From Thermodesulfobacteriota bacterium (GTDB taxonomy: Bacteria; Desulfobacterota; Desulfobacteria; Desulfobacterales; Desulfosudaceae): a DNA stretch of 64,000 nt. Where the stretch lies: positions 124,001-188,000 of the forward strand of contig JBFMDX010000008.1 in assembly GCA_040753795.1 (NCBI GenBank), in the 5' to 3' direction. Position numbers and translations under genes: made by a program. The notes under the pieces are model-generated. The model did not search any database, was not told the origin of the DNA, and was given only the letters and a program-made list of their open reading frames with translations. Shown here piece after piece: positions 41,739 to 50,453 of this stretch (within the stretch, counting starts at the first letter, position 1; each line of letters starts with the position of its first letter).

Positions 41739-43445
41739 TTATGGGTTCATTATATACTCATCCACAAGGGAGTAAACATGCGTTTTCAAAACACGATCGA
41801 ATTGTTCTTTATCCGCGACCGGGCTCTTGATCATTTTCAGGCACTGTTCCTTCTGCGCTTCCGTTGAAGTGGCCTTGCCGTAAATATCCAGGGCATACCG
41901 GGAAAAATCACGCACGAAAACATTGAAGATGGAATCCAGCAGATCATCCTCGACCTTCTCCATCCTGGCGCTTTCGATGATCAGCTGGCCGTAAACCACC
42001 AGGGTAAATATCTCGCCTACGCCCAGCAGAAAATCAAAATCATTGATCATCTGGTCGGCTATTTCCATGCCCGATATCATCAGGAAATCGGCAAAGGTTT
42101 TGATCTGCTCTTTAAACACGTTAACGTTCGGCAGATCAACGGCGTTATAGGCAATATGGTAATCATGGAACTGGGTTTTGCCGTATCCGCGGGTGCGCCC
42201 CTGATGGAAAAGAAAATCGTCGTTTTCAGCGCCAGTGATTCTGCCCACCTCAGGAAACTTGCCGGGATTGAAAAAATAGTTCGGCATCAGTTTGGCGATG
42301 AGCGCCATATTGACATGCCGGGTCCCTTCCAGTTTCGGGAAACCTCTTAACTCAATTACCGCCTGTGAAAAATAGTTGTCTTTTTCAAACCCCTTGGCCG
42401 CGATGATGTCCCACAGCATCTCATGGACCTCTTCGCCCTGTATGGCCACCTTCATTTTCATCACCGGGTTGTAAAGCAGGTATCGTTTATCTTCAGGGCT
42501 TGCCACCCGCATGTAATCAGTCGCGCGCAAGCCGAAAAGCTTCATGGCGGCCAGCCGGCAGTAGGAATCCATGAAAAGCCGTTTCACATGGGCGAATTCA
42601 GTGACGAATTTACCATACACGTTCCGATGGGCGGCATGGTTCAGGGCCTCATAAAAAGAATGCGTGACGATACCGATGGCCCCGGACCCGATGTTGAACT
42701 TGCATATATTGATCGTGTTGAGCATGTCATCCCATGCCTTGGGCCCACGGGAAGTAATGTCCGCGTCGGTTACGGGGTAGTCGTGCAGGATAAATTCAGA
42801 CACATAGTTCTGGGCATAGATGACATTCCGCACACACTCGAACTTCTCATGATGGGAGTCGACGACGAAAAAGACATAATCACCCGTATCCGCCATTTTC
42901 CCGAACACCGTAATGATCGAAGCCTCATTGCCGTTGCCGATATAATACTTGGTGCCCCGGGCCAGATAGGTGCCGTCCTTCTGGGGGTAAAGCTTCATTT
43001 CCGTGGAATAGATATCGGCGCCATGCTCTTTTTCAGACAGGCCGAAGGCGCAAAGGGGGTTTTCGCGCAGGGTTGCAACCGCTTTTCGCTTGGCGTCTTC
43101 ATTATCTCCCAGAAAAACAGGGTCCAGCCCGAGCGTGGAAACATGGTACATGTACCAGTAGGCGGCGCCGTAAAATCCGCATATCTCCGAAAACTCAAAC
43201 ATCCGGTACGTACTGTAATACTGGTCATTATCGCCATAGCCCTTGGGCAGGAAAAGGGTCTCAAAAATTCTCTCCTTTTTTACAAACGCCGCAAAGTCAT
43301 AGGTAAAATCGGCAGCGTAGGTGTCTTCCTTCATTTTCTTAAGACCCTTGTTTTCAAAAAACGCGATGGTCTTGAGCATAATCTCTCTGGAACGCTCATC
43401 AGGATATTTTCTGTCTTGATACTTCTTCGGGTTAAGCAATAACAT
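41739..43445 (-). CDS. Acyl-CoA dehydrogenase family protein, large type
   Basis: 568 residues, clearly longer than the usual ~390. Acyl-CoA dehydrogenase features: CAFGLSEKEHGADIYSTEM (flavin/substrate loop), YYIGNGNEASIITVFGK, and FPKLEGTRHVN near residue 375, equivalent to the YEGT loop with the catalytic glutamate position. The C-terminal ~170 residues (FLLGVGEIFTLVVYGQLI and on) are extra helical bundle, as in very-long-chain or FadE-like types. It would oxidise an acyl-CoA and pass electrons to ETF; an etfAB pair is encoded at 58-60 kb. A well-formed sigma-54 promoter lies ~130 bp upstream. A fragment of a related gene remains at 39.7 kb. Confidence 0.85.
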   Translation of the reverse strand: MLLLNPKKYQDRKYPDERSREIMLKTIAFFENKGLKKMKEDTYAADFTYDFAAFVKKERIFETLFLPKGYGDNDQYYSTYRMFEFSEICGFYGAAYWYMYHVSTLGLDPVFLGDNEDAKRKAVATLRENPLCAFGLSEKEHGADIYSTEMKLYPQKDGTYLARGTKYYIGNGNEASIITVFGKMADTGDYVFFVVDSHHEKFECVRNVIYAQNYVSEFILHDYPVTDADITSRGPKAWDDMLNTINICKFNIGSGAIGIVTHSFYEALNHAAHRNVYGKFVTEFAHVKRLFMDSYCRLAAMKLFGLRATDYMRVASPEDKRYLLYNPVMKMKVAIQGEEVHEMLWDIIAAKGFEKDNYFSQAVIELRGFPKLEGTRHVNMALIAKLMPNYFFNPGKFPEVGRITGAENDDFLFHQGRTRGYGKTQFHDYHIAYNAVDLPNVNVFKEQIKTFADFLMISGMEIADQMINDFDFLLGVGEIFTLVVYGQLIIESARMEKVEDDLLDSIFNVFVRDFSRYALDIYGKATSTEAQKEQCLKMIKSPVADKEQFDRVLKTHVYSLVDEYIMNP

Positions 43446-43576
43446 CGTGACTCCTTTTTTTGTTTCTCCATTCAGTTGTCCTTCTTGCCTATTTCTTTCT
43501 CTTCCTCTTGAATAAATGACGTTTGTTCAAAATGCCTTTTATGGTAATAGGGCCCCTCAATAGTTTTCCGCGGTAT

Positions 43577-43592
43577 GGCACCAATCGTGCCA
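43577..43592 (-). promoter_or_regulatory. Sigma-54 (-24/-12) promoter of the acyl-CoA dehydrogenase
   Basis: Minus-strand TGGCACGATTGGTGCC: perfect -24 element, GG and GC separated by 10 bp. The site is nearly palindromic, so the plus strand also reads TGGCACCAATCGTGCC with the right spacing, but no plus-strand gene follows. It implies a 5' leader of about 120 bases. No adjacent activator gene. Confidence 0.7.
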
Positions 43593-43662
43593 CAATTCTT
43601 AATCCATAATATAACGAGGCCACACCGGTGAAACAGATCTTCAGAAAAAGTTCTCCGCTGGG

Positions 43663-45045
43663 TTACTTTTGAGACCGGTATTGCGCGAGCGCCTTGGTTA
43701 TGTCATCCATCAGGTCGCGGGGATAAAGCTTGCCGGCCAGTTTTTCATGAACGTTCAGGGATGCCTGTTTTAACGTCTTCTGGTCTTCGACCGAGAGCTC
43801 GACGGCTTTGATGCCGCATCGCTGTTCAAATGCCTGCAGGCATTTTTCTTCATAATTCCGGCTCAACTTTTTCCAATCATTTTCAATGGTGGAAACTTCA
43901 TAAATCAACATTTCCTGAACGTTGAAGGCAAAAGTTTCGGTTGTTGCAAAACGCTTGCGGATCCGCTCTTTCGTCTGGGCACTGATAACAATGACCCCGG
44001 GTGAATACAGCACCGGTGTTTTGATATAATAGTTTACGTACTGATAGGCCTGCATCCCGAGCATCCAGGCCGGGGGCGCCATATTGGCGTTGGCCAGTCC
44101 GGTGCTTATGGCCGATATCGTTTCGGGTACCGAAACCGGCGTGGAAGTAATCCCGAGTTCATCATACAGGGCGGTCTCCATCTCGCCGAACCAGTTGATG
44201 AAACTTTGTTTCTTCAAATCATCCAGGCCTTTTATTTTTTCTCTGGAGAAGATATAAAAAAAGCCCGTATCAATGAAAGCGCCAAGGATATACCCTCTTT
44301 TCTCAAAAGCCTCGTCGATACGTTTTCTGAACTTTTCCCTGATATAGTCTATTTCTTCGTAATTACTGAACAGCCCCGGCAGCAGGAACACGGAAATATC
44401 GGGCCCTGAAGCCAGAAGCCCAAGTGCGGTGCAGCCGCAGCCGTCGAGTTGGCCGATGTCCATTTTTCTCAAGATATCCGTATCCTCACCCATAACGCCG
44501 CCGCCAAAAATTTTTACGATGAACTTGTTGTCGCTTAACCTGGCAATCCGGGGAAACAGAACCGTATCGGGGATGGTCAGCCATGGTGTTCCGGGCGGAG
44601 CCAGGGTCCCGATTTTCAGCAGCACTTCCTCGCCATCAGGAACAATGCTCGCGCCTGCCTTCCAGGCAATTTCTCTGCACCTTTCCCAGTTTATATAAGG
44701 AGCAAACGACGTATTTACCCGTTCTCCGGCTTCCAGGAGAACATATCGTGACGTTTTGTGGCGATTGAGCAAAGGCAACATCGTCTTTTCCACCATGGAC
44801 TCGAGCTGGGCGCTGGTGATCACTCCCCTTTCAAGCAAGCCTCTCAGGGCCTGTTGTTCGTTTGTCAGGCCCGGGCCGAATTCCTGGCCGGTCATTATCG
44901 CCGTCATGGTTTCTTCTGTTGTTCGCTGCATGTCTTCGGGTGACAACTCTTTTGCTGAAGCGTTAAACGTCAGGGCAAAATGGCTCAACAGGATTAAAAA
45001 ACAGAAAAGGTATAGGCCGGTACTCCGGTAATGTGCGTTTTTCAT
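43663..45045 (-). CDS. TRAP-type substrate-binding protein (DctP family) with N-terminal extension
   Basis: 460 residues. After a signal peptide there is an additional region of ~110 residues (TTEETMTAIMTGQEFGPGL and on) not normally found in DctP proteins. The DctP domain starts near residue 140 (LLKIGTLAPPGTPWLTIPD) and continues with KIFGGGVMGEDTDILRKM, the FYIFSREKIKGLDDLK segment and GVIVISAQTKERI. It would bind an organic acid in the periplasm. No DctQ or DctM membrane subunits are in the window. It lies 58 bp downstream of the enoyl-CoA hydratase gene, probably in the same sigma-54-driven transcript. Confidence 0.85.
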   Translation of the reverse strand: MKNAHYRSTGLYLFCFLILLSHFALTFNASAKELSPEDMQRTTEETMTAIMTGQEFGPGLTNEQQALRGLLERGVITSAQLESMVEKTMLPLLNRHKTSRYVLLEAGERVNTSFAPYINWERCREIAWKAGASIVPDGEEVLLKIGTLAPPGTPWLTIPDTVLFPRIARLSDNKFIVKIFGGGVMGEDTDILRKMDIGQLDGCGCTALGLLASGPDISVFLLPGLFSNYEEIDYIREKFRKRIDEAFEKRGYILGAFIDTGFFYIFSREKIKGLDDLKKQSFINWFGEMETALYDELGITSTPVSVPETISAISTGLANANMAPPAWMLGMQAYQYVNYYIKTPVLYSPGVIVISAQTKERIRKRFATTETFAFNVQEMLIYEVSTIENDWKKLSRNYEEKCLQAFEQRCGIKAVELSVEDQKTLKQASLNVHEKLAGKLYPRDLMDDITKALAQYRSQK

Positions 45046-45103
45046 GGACGTCTTCCGTGGTGTAAAAGCTGATGAAATATACGGACTAACCCGGCAAATT
45101 GTT

Positions 45104-45820
45104 CTAAGAAGCCATACTCAATGAAGGTTTTGAAGGGGCATCCATACACCAGTTGTTATACATGTCCTTGAGTGATTTTTTCAGGTTGTTCTTGATCAGC
45201 GCGTAGTTGCTTCGTTCCTTTGAGGCCATGTCCCGGGCAAACGCCATGGCCTTTTCAAAAAGCTCAGATTCCGGGTAAATGGAATGAACAAGGCCTTTTT
45301 CAAGGCACTCTTCCCCGGTAAGGGCTTTTCCTGAAAGAACCATTTCATTGACAGCGGCCGGGCTGGACAGGTTGTTGATCAGGGCAATCAGGGGGTCGTC
45401 CAGGGGCATGCCATAGGTGGCTTCCGGAAAGCAGAAACGGCTACGGTCCGCGCGCATTATCCGGAAATCCATCGAACTTGCCATGATGGCGCCCATGGCA
45501 TAGGCGTGGCCCGTGATGCAGGCAATGGTCGGAAGGTTAAGGGTTGACGCCCGTAACAGGGTCATCTTGACCTGGTATAAAAAATCATTCCGTTCCTCAA
45601 CACTGACAGAGGAAAACCACTGGAGATTGATGCCGTTGGAAAAAAATTTGGGGTCACTGCTGGTGATGACCATGGAAGCGTTGCCCGGGGAGCCTTCAAT
45701 TTCATCAAAGATCTGATTGTATTCAACCAGCGCTTCGCTGCGAAAGGTGTTTTTATTCTCACCGTCAATTAACGTGATCACAAAGACGTTGCCGTCTTTC
45801 TTTAAGTCCAGATATTTCAT
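45104..45820 (-). CDS. Enoyl-CoA hydratase/isomerase family protein
   Basis: 238 residues, crotonase fold. FVITLIDGENKNTF near the N-terminus, SSDPKFFSNGINLQWF as the first oxyanion loop, and ACITGHAYAMGAIMASSMDFRIM as the second. The segment FCFPEATYGMPL is where the catalytic acids of hydratases lie; the usual ExxxG is partly kept (EATYG), so the exact reaction (hydration or isomerisation) is uncertain. Start ATG at 45820 after GAGGAGGAACAGG. It is the first gene after a sigma-54 promoter and is divergent from activator 3. Confidence 0.87.
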   Translation of the reverse strand: MKYLDLKKDGNVFVITLIDGENKNTFRSEALVEYNQIFDEIEGSPGNASMVITSSDPKFFSNGINLQWFSSVSVEERNDFLYQVKMTLLRASTLNLPTIACITGHAYAMGAIMASSMDFRIMRADRSRFCFPEATYGMPLDDPLIALINNLSSPAAVNEMVLSGKALTGEECLEKGLVHSIYPESELFEKAMAFARDMASKERSNYALIKNNLKKSLKDMYNNWCMDAPSKPSLSMAS

Positions 45821-45931
45821 CCTGTTCCTCCTCTGTTAATTTTCATATTTCTTAAATTACGACTCAGCCGGTATATCCAGATGATCGGGGGCCTCAACAA
45901 ACGCCCATCCGTAAGTTGTTGCGCCTTGCAG

Positions 45932-45947
45932 AGCATTAATCGTGCCA
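45932..45947 (-). promoter_or_regulatory. Sigma-54 (-24/-12) promoter of the enoyl-CoA hydratase operon
   Basis: Minus-strand TGGCACGATTAATGCT: perfect -24 element and GC at -12 with exact spacing; only A for T at -14 differs from consensus. It predicts a leader of ~100 bases before the ATG at 45820. Two repeats lie 55-90 bp upstream towards activator 3. Confidence 0.8.
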
Positions 45948-46000
45948 TAATAATTAACCAAAACATTCAAAGGTTTATAATAATAAGCGGCTTTGTTTTA

Positions 46001-46037
46001 CCAAATGCGGATTCTTGGTTGCCAAATACGGAAAATC
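46001..46037. promoter_or_regulatory. Two repeats between enoyl-CoA hydratase and activator 3: candidate upstream activating sites
   Basis: CCAAATGCGGATTC (46001-46014) and CCAAATACGGAAAATC (46022-46037) start 21 bp apart. They share the AATRCGGA core with the sites upstream of the second C45 hydrolase. A small inverted repeat TTGG-TTG-CCAA joins them. Confidence 0.55.
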
Positions 46038-46072
46038 TGCCCTATGATGTAACACGATAAAGAGGCAAAAAA

Positions 46073-48160
46073 ATGAATACCCGATTGAACGCTGAATTAC
46101 AGACAGACAAGAAAACGCTTCCTGATGAAGCTGATCTTCAGGAAGAGCTGAATGATATTTTCAGATCGATTTCAAGCCGGATTCCGGTCGATAAAATTCA
46201 TTGGGTTCAGACCCACTATGACCTGAAGATGATACGGATCATCGCCCAGGTTTCTGAAACGGGCGGCGAAAAAACCAATTTCATGTACGATGTCCCCGCC
46301 CAGATCGTGGAGTTTTTGAACAGCGACGCCCTGCCTGAAATCCACATCATGAATCAACCGGAAATCGATCCCGTCGGAAAAGAGGTCTCCCGGCGCGCCA
46401 AACTGTTTGACTGGTCGGCCATGTTCATCAATTTCCACAACCGCGCGGATACGTTATCCTCGGTAGCGATCTATGCGGACGGAAAAGACAGGTACAGGCC
46501 AGAGCATACCCGCCCGCTCATGTCTTTTGCGGCGCGTCTTAAAAAAATTACCGATATCCTCGTTACGGATAATGAAAAGAAAATCCCTGACCCCACCTTA
46601 AAAGAGCCGGTTGAAGACAAAAATGAATTTTTCCGCCAGGTCACCCTGCGATTATGCGGTAACCTTGATCTGGAAACCGGTGTCACCCAGTGCCTTCAAT
46701 ACCTCAGCCGTTTTCTGCCGGCTGATGGTTTAATCGTCAGACAGCTGGAACCGGAACTGCAGTCCGAGCGGGTTCTCGCGGAAAGCTTCGGCGTATTTCA
46801 TCAAAAGTCCGGGACCCTGATTCCCTTGCTAACCAGGGAACGCCATCCTGCTGACCGGCGGAGAACCCCGAGGCTGCGCATCATCAACCGGCCGGAACAG
46901 TCTGTCTCCATGCAGCCCTACACGCAGATGTTCGGCCATGAAATATCGTGTATCTCCATGCCCCTTATGCACCATAAAAAGGCCATCGGGGTAGCCGTAC
47001 TGGGGCTGGAAGGAAAGGACCGTTACCGGGAAGAACACATGCAGCTGTTCGGGCTGCTTCACGATCCCTTTGTCCTGGCCCTCTCAAACAATATCAAACA
47101 CCGTGAAATGATCCGGCTGAAGAACCTGATCGAAGAAGAGAAAAAGGACCTGGCCGAAGAACTGCACTACCATGCGGCGGATACGATCGTCGGCGGCAGC
47201 CTGGGCCTGGCGGGTGTCATGGAGCATGCCCGCCTGGTGGCCGATCAGGGCAGCCCGGTATTGCTGACCGGTGAAACCGGCGCCGGCAAGGAGATCATCG
47301 CCAATTTCATCCACCGCAATTCGTTACGCAAAAACGGTCCCTTCATCAAGGTCAACTGCGGTGCCATACCGGACACGCTGGTTGACAGCGAACTGTTCGG
47401 TCATGAAAAGGGGTCCTTCACCGGCGCGGACACCCGGAAAAAGGGACGCTTTGAAAGGGCCCACGGGGGGACGATCTTTCTGGATGAAATCGCGGAACTC
47501 CCTCTGCCGGTCCAGGTCCGCCTGCTCCGGGTGCTGCAGCACAGAGTGATCGAACGGGTCGGGGGAACAGCGCCCGTATCAGTGGATATCCGTGTCATTG
47601 CCGCCACCCACCGCGATCTTGAAGAGCTGGTCGCTGCCGGGAAGTTCCGGGAAGACCTGTGGTTTCGCCTGAATGTCTTCCCCATCCGGATTCCGCCGTT
47701 GCGGTCAAGGCGGTCGGATATCCCGGCCCTGGTGGATTATTTTATTGAAAAAAAGTCACTTGGCCTGAAGCTCCATACCAGGCCGTCCCTGTCTGCCGAT
47801 GCCATGGAACGGTTGGCCGCTTATGACTGGCCGGGCAATGTCCGCGAACTTGAAAATGTGGTTGAAAGAGAATTGATCCTCAGCGGGGGGGAGGCGCTGA
47901 CATTTGAGAATATCAACCCCCGACTGTCAGGCAACAAGTCTCCGGACAATACAATTTCAAAAAATAATGTTCTGGGGCTGGATGAATTTTTCGCCCGGCA
48001 CGTTAAAAAGATCCTGACCATGTGCAACGGAAAAATAAACGGTCCGGGCGGAGCAGCGGAACTGCTGAACATACAGCCCAACACGCTCCGGAACAGGATG
48101 AAAAAGCTCGGCATCCCGTACGGCCTGAAAAAGCGGAACCATTTGCGGAATAAACCATGA
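46073..48160 (+). CDS. Sigma-54-dependent transcriptional activator 3
   Basis: 695 residues. Same layout as activator 1: sensory region of the first type (ISSRIPVDKIHWVQTHYDLKM), GAF-like region beginning EDKNEFFRQVTLRLCGNLDL, coiled-coil, AAA+ domain with GETGAGKE and GGTIFLDEIAELP, Fis-type helix-turn-helix. The sigma-54 contact loop reads GSFTGA (~446) instead of GAFTGA as in the other four, a change in the most conserved element of the family. It is divergent from the enoyl-CoA hydratase operon and overlaps activator 4 by four bases, so 3 and 4 are coupled. Confidence 0.92.
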   Translation: MNTRLNAELQTDKKTLPDEADLQEELNDIFRSISSRIPVDKIHWVQTHYDLKMIRIIAQVSETGGEKTNFMYDVPAQIVEFLNSDALPEIHIMNQPEIDPVGKEVSRRAKLFDWSAMFINFHNRADTLSSVAIYADGKDRYRPEHTRPLMSFAARLKKITDILVTDNEKKIPDPTLKEPVEDKNEFFRQVTLRLCGNLDLETGVTQCLQYLSRFLPADGLIVRQLEPELQSERVLAESFGVFHQKSGTLIPLLTRERHPADRRRTPRLRIINRPEQSVSMQPYTQMFGHEISCISMPLMHHKKAIGVAVLGLEGKDRYREEHMQLFGLLHDPFVLALSNNIKHREMIRLKNLIEEEKKDLAEELHYHAADTIVGGSLGLAGVMEHARLVADQGSPVLLTGETGAGKEIIANFIHRNSLRKNGPFIKVNCGAIPDTLVDSELFGHEKGSFTGADTRKKGRFERAHGGTIFLDEIAELPLPVQVRLLRVLQHRVIERVGGTAPVSVDIRVIAATHRDLEELVAAGKFREDLWFRLNVFPIRIPPLRSRRSDIPALVDYFIEKKSLGLKLHTRPSLSADAMERLAAYDWPGNVRELENVVERELILSGGEALTFENINPRLSGNKSPDNTISKNNVLGLDEFFARHVKKILTMCNGKINGPGGAAELLNIQPNTLRNRMKKLGIPYGLKKRNHLRNKP

Positions 48161-50235
48161 GAAACGAAGCCGATACGGTTTTAAACCAGATCAAAGAACG
48201 TGCCGCTGAGCCAGAGGGAGATATCTACGAAGCGGTTTACGCGTATTACGATTATCTTCAAAACCATCTTCCCGCGGAACGGATGAGCCTGGCCCTGTTT
48301 GACCTTGGCCGGGAACACATGAGAATCATCGCCCAGGCCAGTGCAACGGGAGGCGAGAAAACGGATTTTATCGTTCCGGCGCCCGGCGACCTCCTGGCTG
48401 TCCTGCAATCGGAGGACATGCCCGCCATTTACATGATCAATGAACCGGAAACAGATCCGGTCGGGCTGAATATTATCGCGCGGTCCGGTTTCAAGGACTG
48501 GTCGCTGATCGGCATGCCCATCAAGGGACAGGCCGTCCGTTACGGCGCCATATTTTTTACGGTTACCGGCAAACACCGATATGCGGAAAAACATTCCGTT
48601 TTTCTCTCGGGTTTCTATGACGCGCACAAATGGCTTCTGAACGCTGTGGTCAGGGACCATGAGAACAGGCCCGGCGGCCTTGATCAGAAAGAGACGGTGG
48701 AAGACAAATATGAATTTTTCCGCCAGGTCACCCGGCGGTTATGCGGTCACCTTGACATGGAGGTCGGTGTCCGGCATTGCTTCCAATACCTCAGCCGGTT
48801 CTTTCCTGCTTCAATGCTGTCCGTCCACAAGCATCACCAGGAGGGCGATACGGATATTATTGGGGTCGGGCCGACCCATTTTTTCAACTACTTCGATCCC
48901 GGCATGATCGCCCGTGGCACGGAGAAACTCAGCCCCGCGGAAAAAACAGCCGCCCCCAGAACCGTGATCACCAATCGCCCGGAACGCGACCCCACCCTGA
49001 ACCGCACGGTAAAAACATTCGGGACCAACTGGTCGGCGATTACCATGTATCTTTCCCATAAGCGGATGCCGCTGGGCCTGGCCAACCTCGTCACGGAAGG
49101 CAGAGACGCTTTTTCCGAGGAGCAGAGGGCGCTGTTTTCCATGCTCCATGACCCGTTTTCCCTGGCCCTTTCAAACCATATCAAGCACCGGGAAGTCATC
49201 CGGCTGAAGAACATCATCGAAGACGAGAAGAAAAACCTTCAGGAGGAATTGCATTCCTCCAGGGAGACCACCATTATCGGCGGCACCACCGGCTTGAGAG
49301 GCGTCATGGCCAGTGCCCGGGTCGTGGCCGGCCGGGACAGCCCGGTATTGCTGACAGGGGAAACCGGTTCCGGCAAGGAAATCATCGCCAATTTCATCCA
49401 CCGGCAATCTTCGCGAAGAAACGGCCCTTTGATTAAAGTGAATTGCGGGGCCATTCCGGACACGCTGGTTGACAGCGAACTGTTCGGCCATGAAAAGGGG
49501 GCGTTTACCGGCGCGGACAGTCAGAATAAAGGACGCTTTGAAAGGGCCAACGGGGGGACGATTTTTCTGGATGAAGTCGCCGAGCTGCCCCTCCCGGCCC
49601 AGGTCCGCATGCTGCGGGTGCTGCAGAATAAACTCATCGAACGGGTGGGGGGCACGGAGCCCATTCCCGTGGATATCCGCATCATTGCCGCCACTCACCG
49701 CAACCTGGAGGAAATGGTCGCCGCCGGAAAATTCCGGGAAGACCTGTGGTTCCGGCTGAACGTCTTTCCCATCCACATCCCCCCTTTGAGAGTGAGGCGG
49801 TCGGACATCCCGGCCCTGGTGGATTATTTTGTTGAGAAGAAATCACGTGAAATGACGCTCCAGGTCAACCCCTCTCTGCCGGCCGAAGCCCTGGAACGGT
49901 TGATCTCCTATAGTTGGCCGGGCAATATCCGTGAACTGGAAAACGTCATTGAACGGGAACTGATCCTGAAAAAAGGCGGGACGCTCGCGTTTGAGCACAT
50001 CGTGCCCCGGCCGCCGGACGGTCATTCGCAAGATCAATCCGTTCCGGAAGAGGACGTTCTGGAAATGGACAAGGCCTTTGCCCGTCATATCAGAAACGTC
50101 CTGGCCCTTACTGAAGGCAAGATCAACGGCCCCGGCGGCGCCGCGGAACTGCTGAAGGTTAAACCCGGCACCCTCCGTCACCGCATGGACAAACTGGGAA
50201 TCTCCTATGGCTGGAAAACATCAAAGCGGTTTTAA
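48157..50235 (+). CDS. Sigma-54-dependent transcriptional activator 4
   Basis: 692 residues. Start ATG overlaps the stop of activator 3 (ATGA). N-terminal sensory region of the second type, as in activator 2 (YDYLQNHLPAERMSLALFDL; ETDPVGLNI), then GAF-like region from EDKYEFFRQVTRRLCGHLDM, coiled-coil, AAA+ with GETGSGKE, GAFTGA and GGTIFLDEVAELP, and a Fis-type helix-turn-helix ending LRHRMDKLGISYGW. The tight coupling with activator 3 suggests that the two types of activator work together, possibly as mixed hexamers sensing two inputs. Confidence 0.92.
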   Translation: MRNEADTVLNQIKERAAEPEGDIYEAVYAYYDYLQNHLPAERMSLALFDLGREHMRIIAQASATGGEKTDFIVPAPGDLLAVLQSEDMPAIYMINEPETDPVGLNIIARSGFKDWSLIGMPIKGQAVRYGAIFFTVTGKHRYAEKHSVFLSGFYDAHKWLLNAVVRDHENRPGGLDQKETVEDKYEFFRQVTRRLCGHLDMEVGVRHCFQYLSRFFPASMLSVHKHHQEGDTDIIGVGPTHFFNYFDPGMIARGTEKLSPAEKTAAPRTVITNRPERDPTLNRTVKTFGTNWSAITMYLSHKRMPLGLANLVTEGRDAFSEEQRALFSMLHDPFSLALSNHIKHREVIRLKNIIEDEKKNLQEELHSSRETTIIGGTTGLRGVMASARVVAGRDSPVLLTGETGSGKEIIANFIHRQSSRRNGPLIKVNCGAIPDTLVDSELFGHEKGAFTGADSQNKGRFERANGGTIFLDEVAELPLPAQVRMLRVLQNKLIERVGGTEPIPVDIRIIAATHRNLEEMVAAGKFREDLWFRLNVFPIHIPPLRVRRSDIPALVDYFVEKKSREMTLQVNPSLPAEALERLISYSWPGNIRELENVIERELILKKGGTLAFEHIVPRPPDGHSQDQSVPEEDVLEMDKAFARHIRNVLALTEGKINGPGGAAELLKVKPGTLRHRMDKLGISYGWKTSKRF

Positions 50236-50350
50236 TAAACAGCTGGTCATTCCCCGCAACACGCCTTATCAAATGGCACTTCACTGCGCCCAGGAATATA
50301 ACCATCTCGCGCAAATACTTCCTGATCTCTACCGGGAGTTCGGGGAGTAA
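50207..50350 (+). CDS. Possible small protein of 47 residues overlapping the end of activator 4
   Basis: An open frame starts at ATG 50207 inside the activator 4 gene (other frame) and ends at TAA 50348-50350. The product contains GFNKQLVIPRNTPYQ and MALHCAQEYNHLAQILPDLY; the second half has an amphipathic helical look and ends naturally. There is no clear ribosome site, so this could be chance or the tail of a decayed gene. I do not recognise it. Confidence 0.3.
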   Translation: MAGKHQSGFNKQLVIPRNTPYQMALHCAQEYNHLAQILPDLYREFGE

Positions 50351-50453
50351 AAAGGGCAGGCCTGCTATTGCCTTCTTTATCCTTACCCGTCTTCCTCCGC
50401 AGCATTTCCATTGACCATTTTAAAATCCAAAAAAAATATGAGAGGATGCACAT

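Noticed and set aside
50274-50287. TGGCACTTCACTGC after activator 4, resembling a -24/-12 promoter
   Set aside because: Only 9 bp separate GG and GC; the spacing of 10 is essential for sigma-54 promoters.
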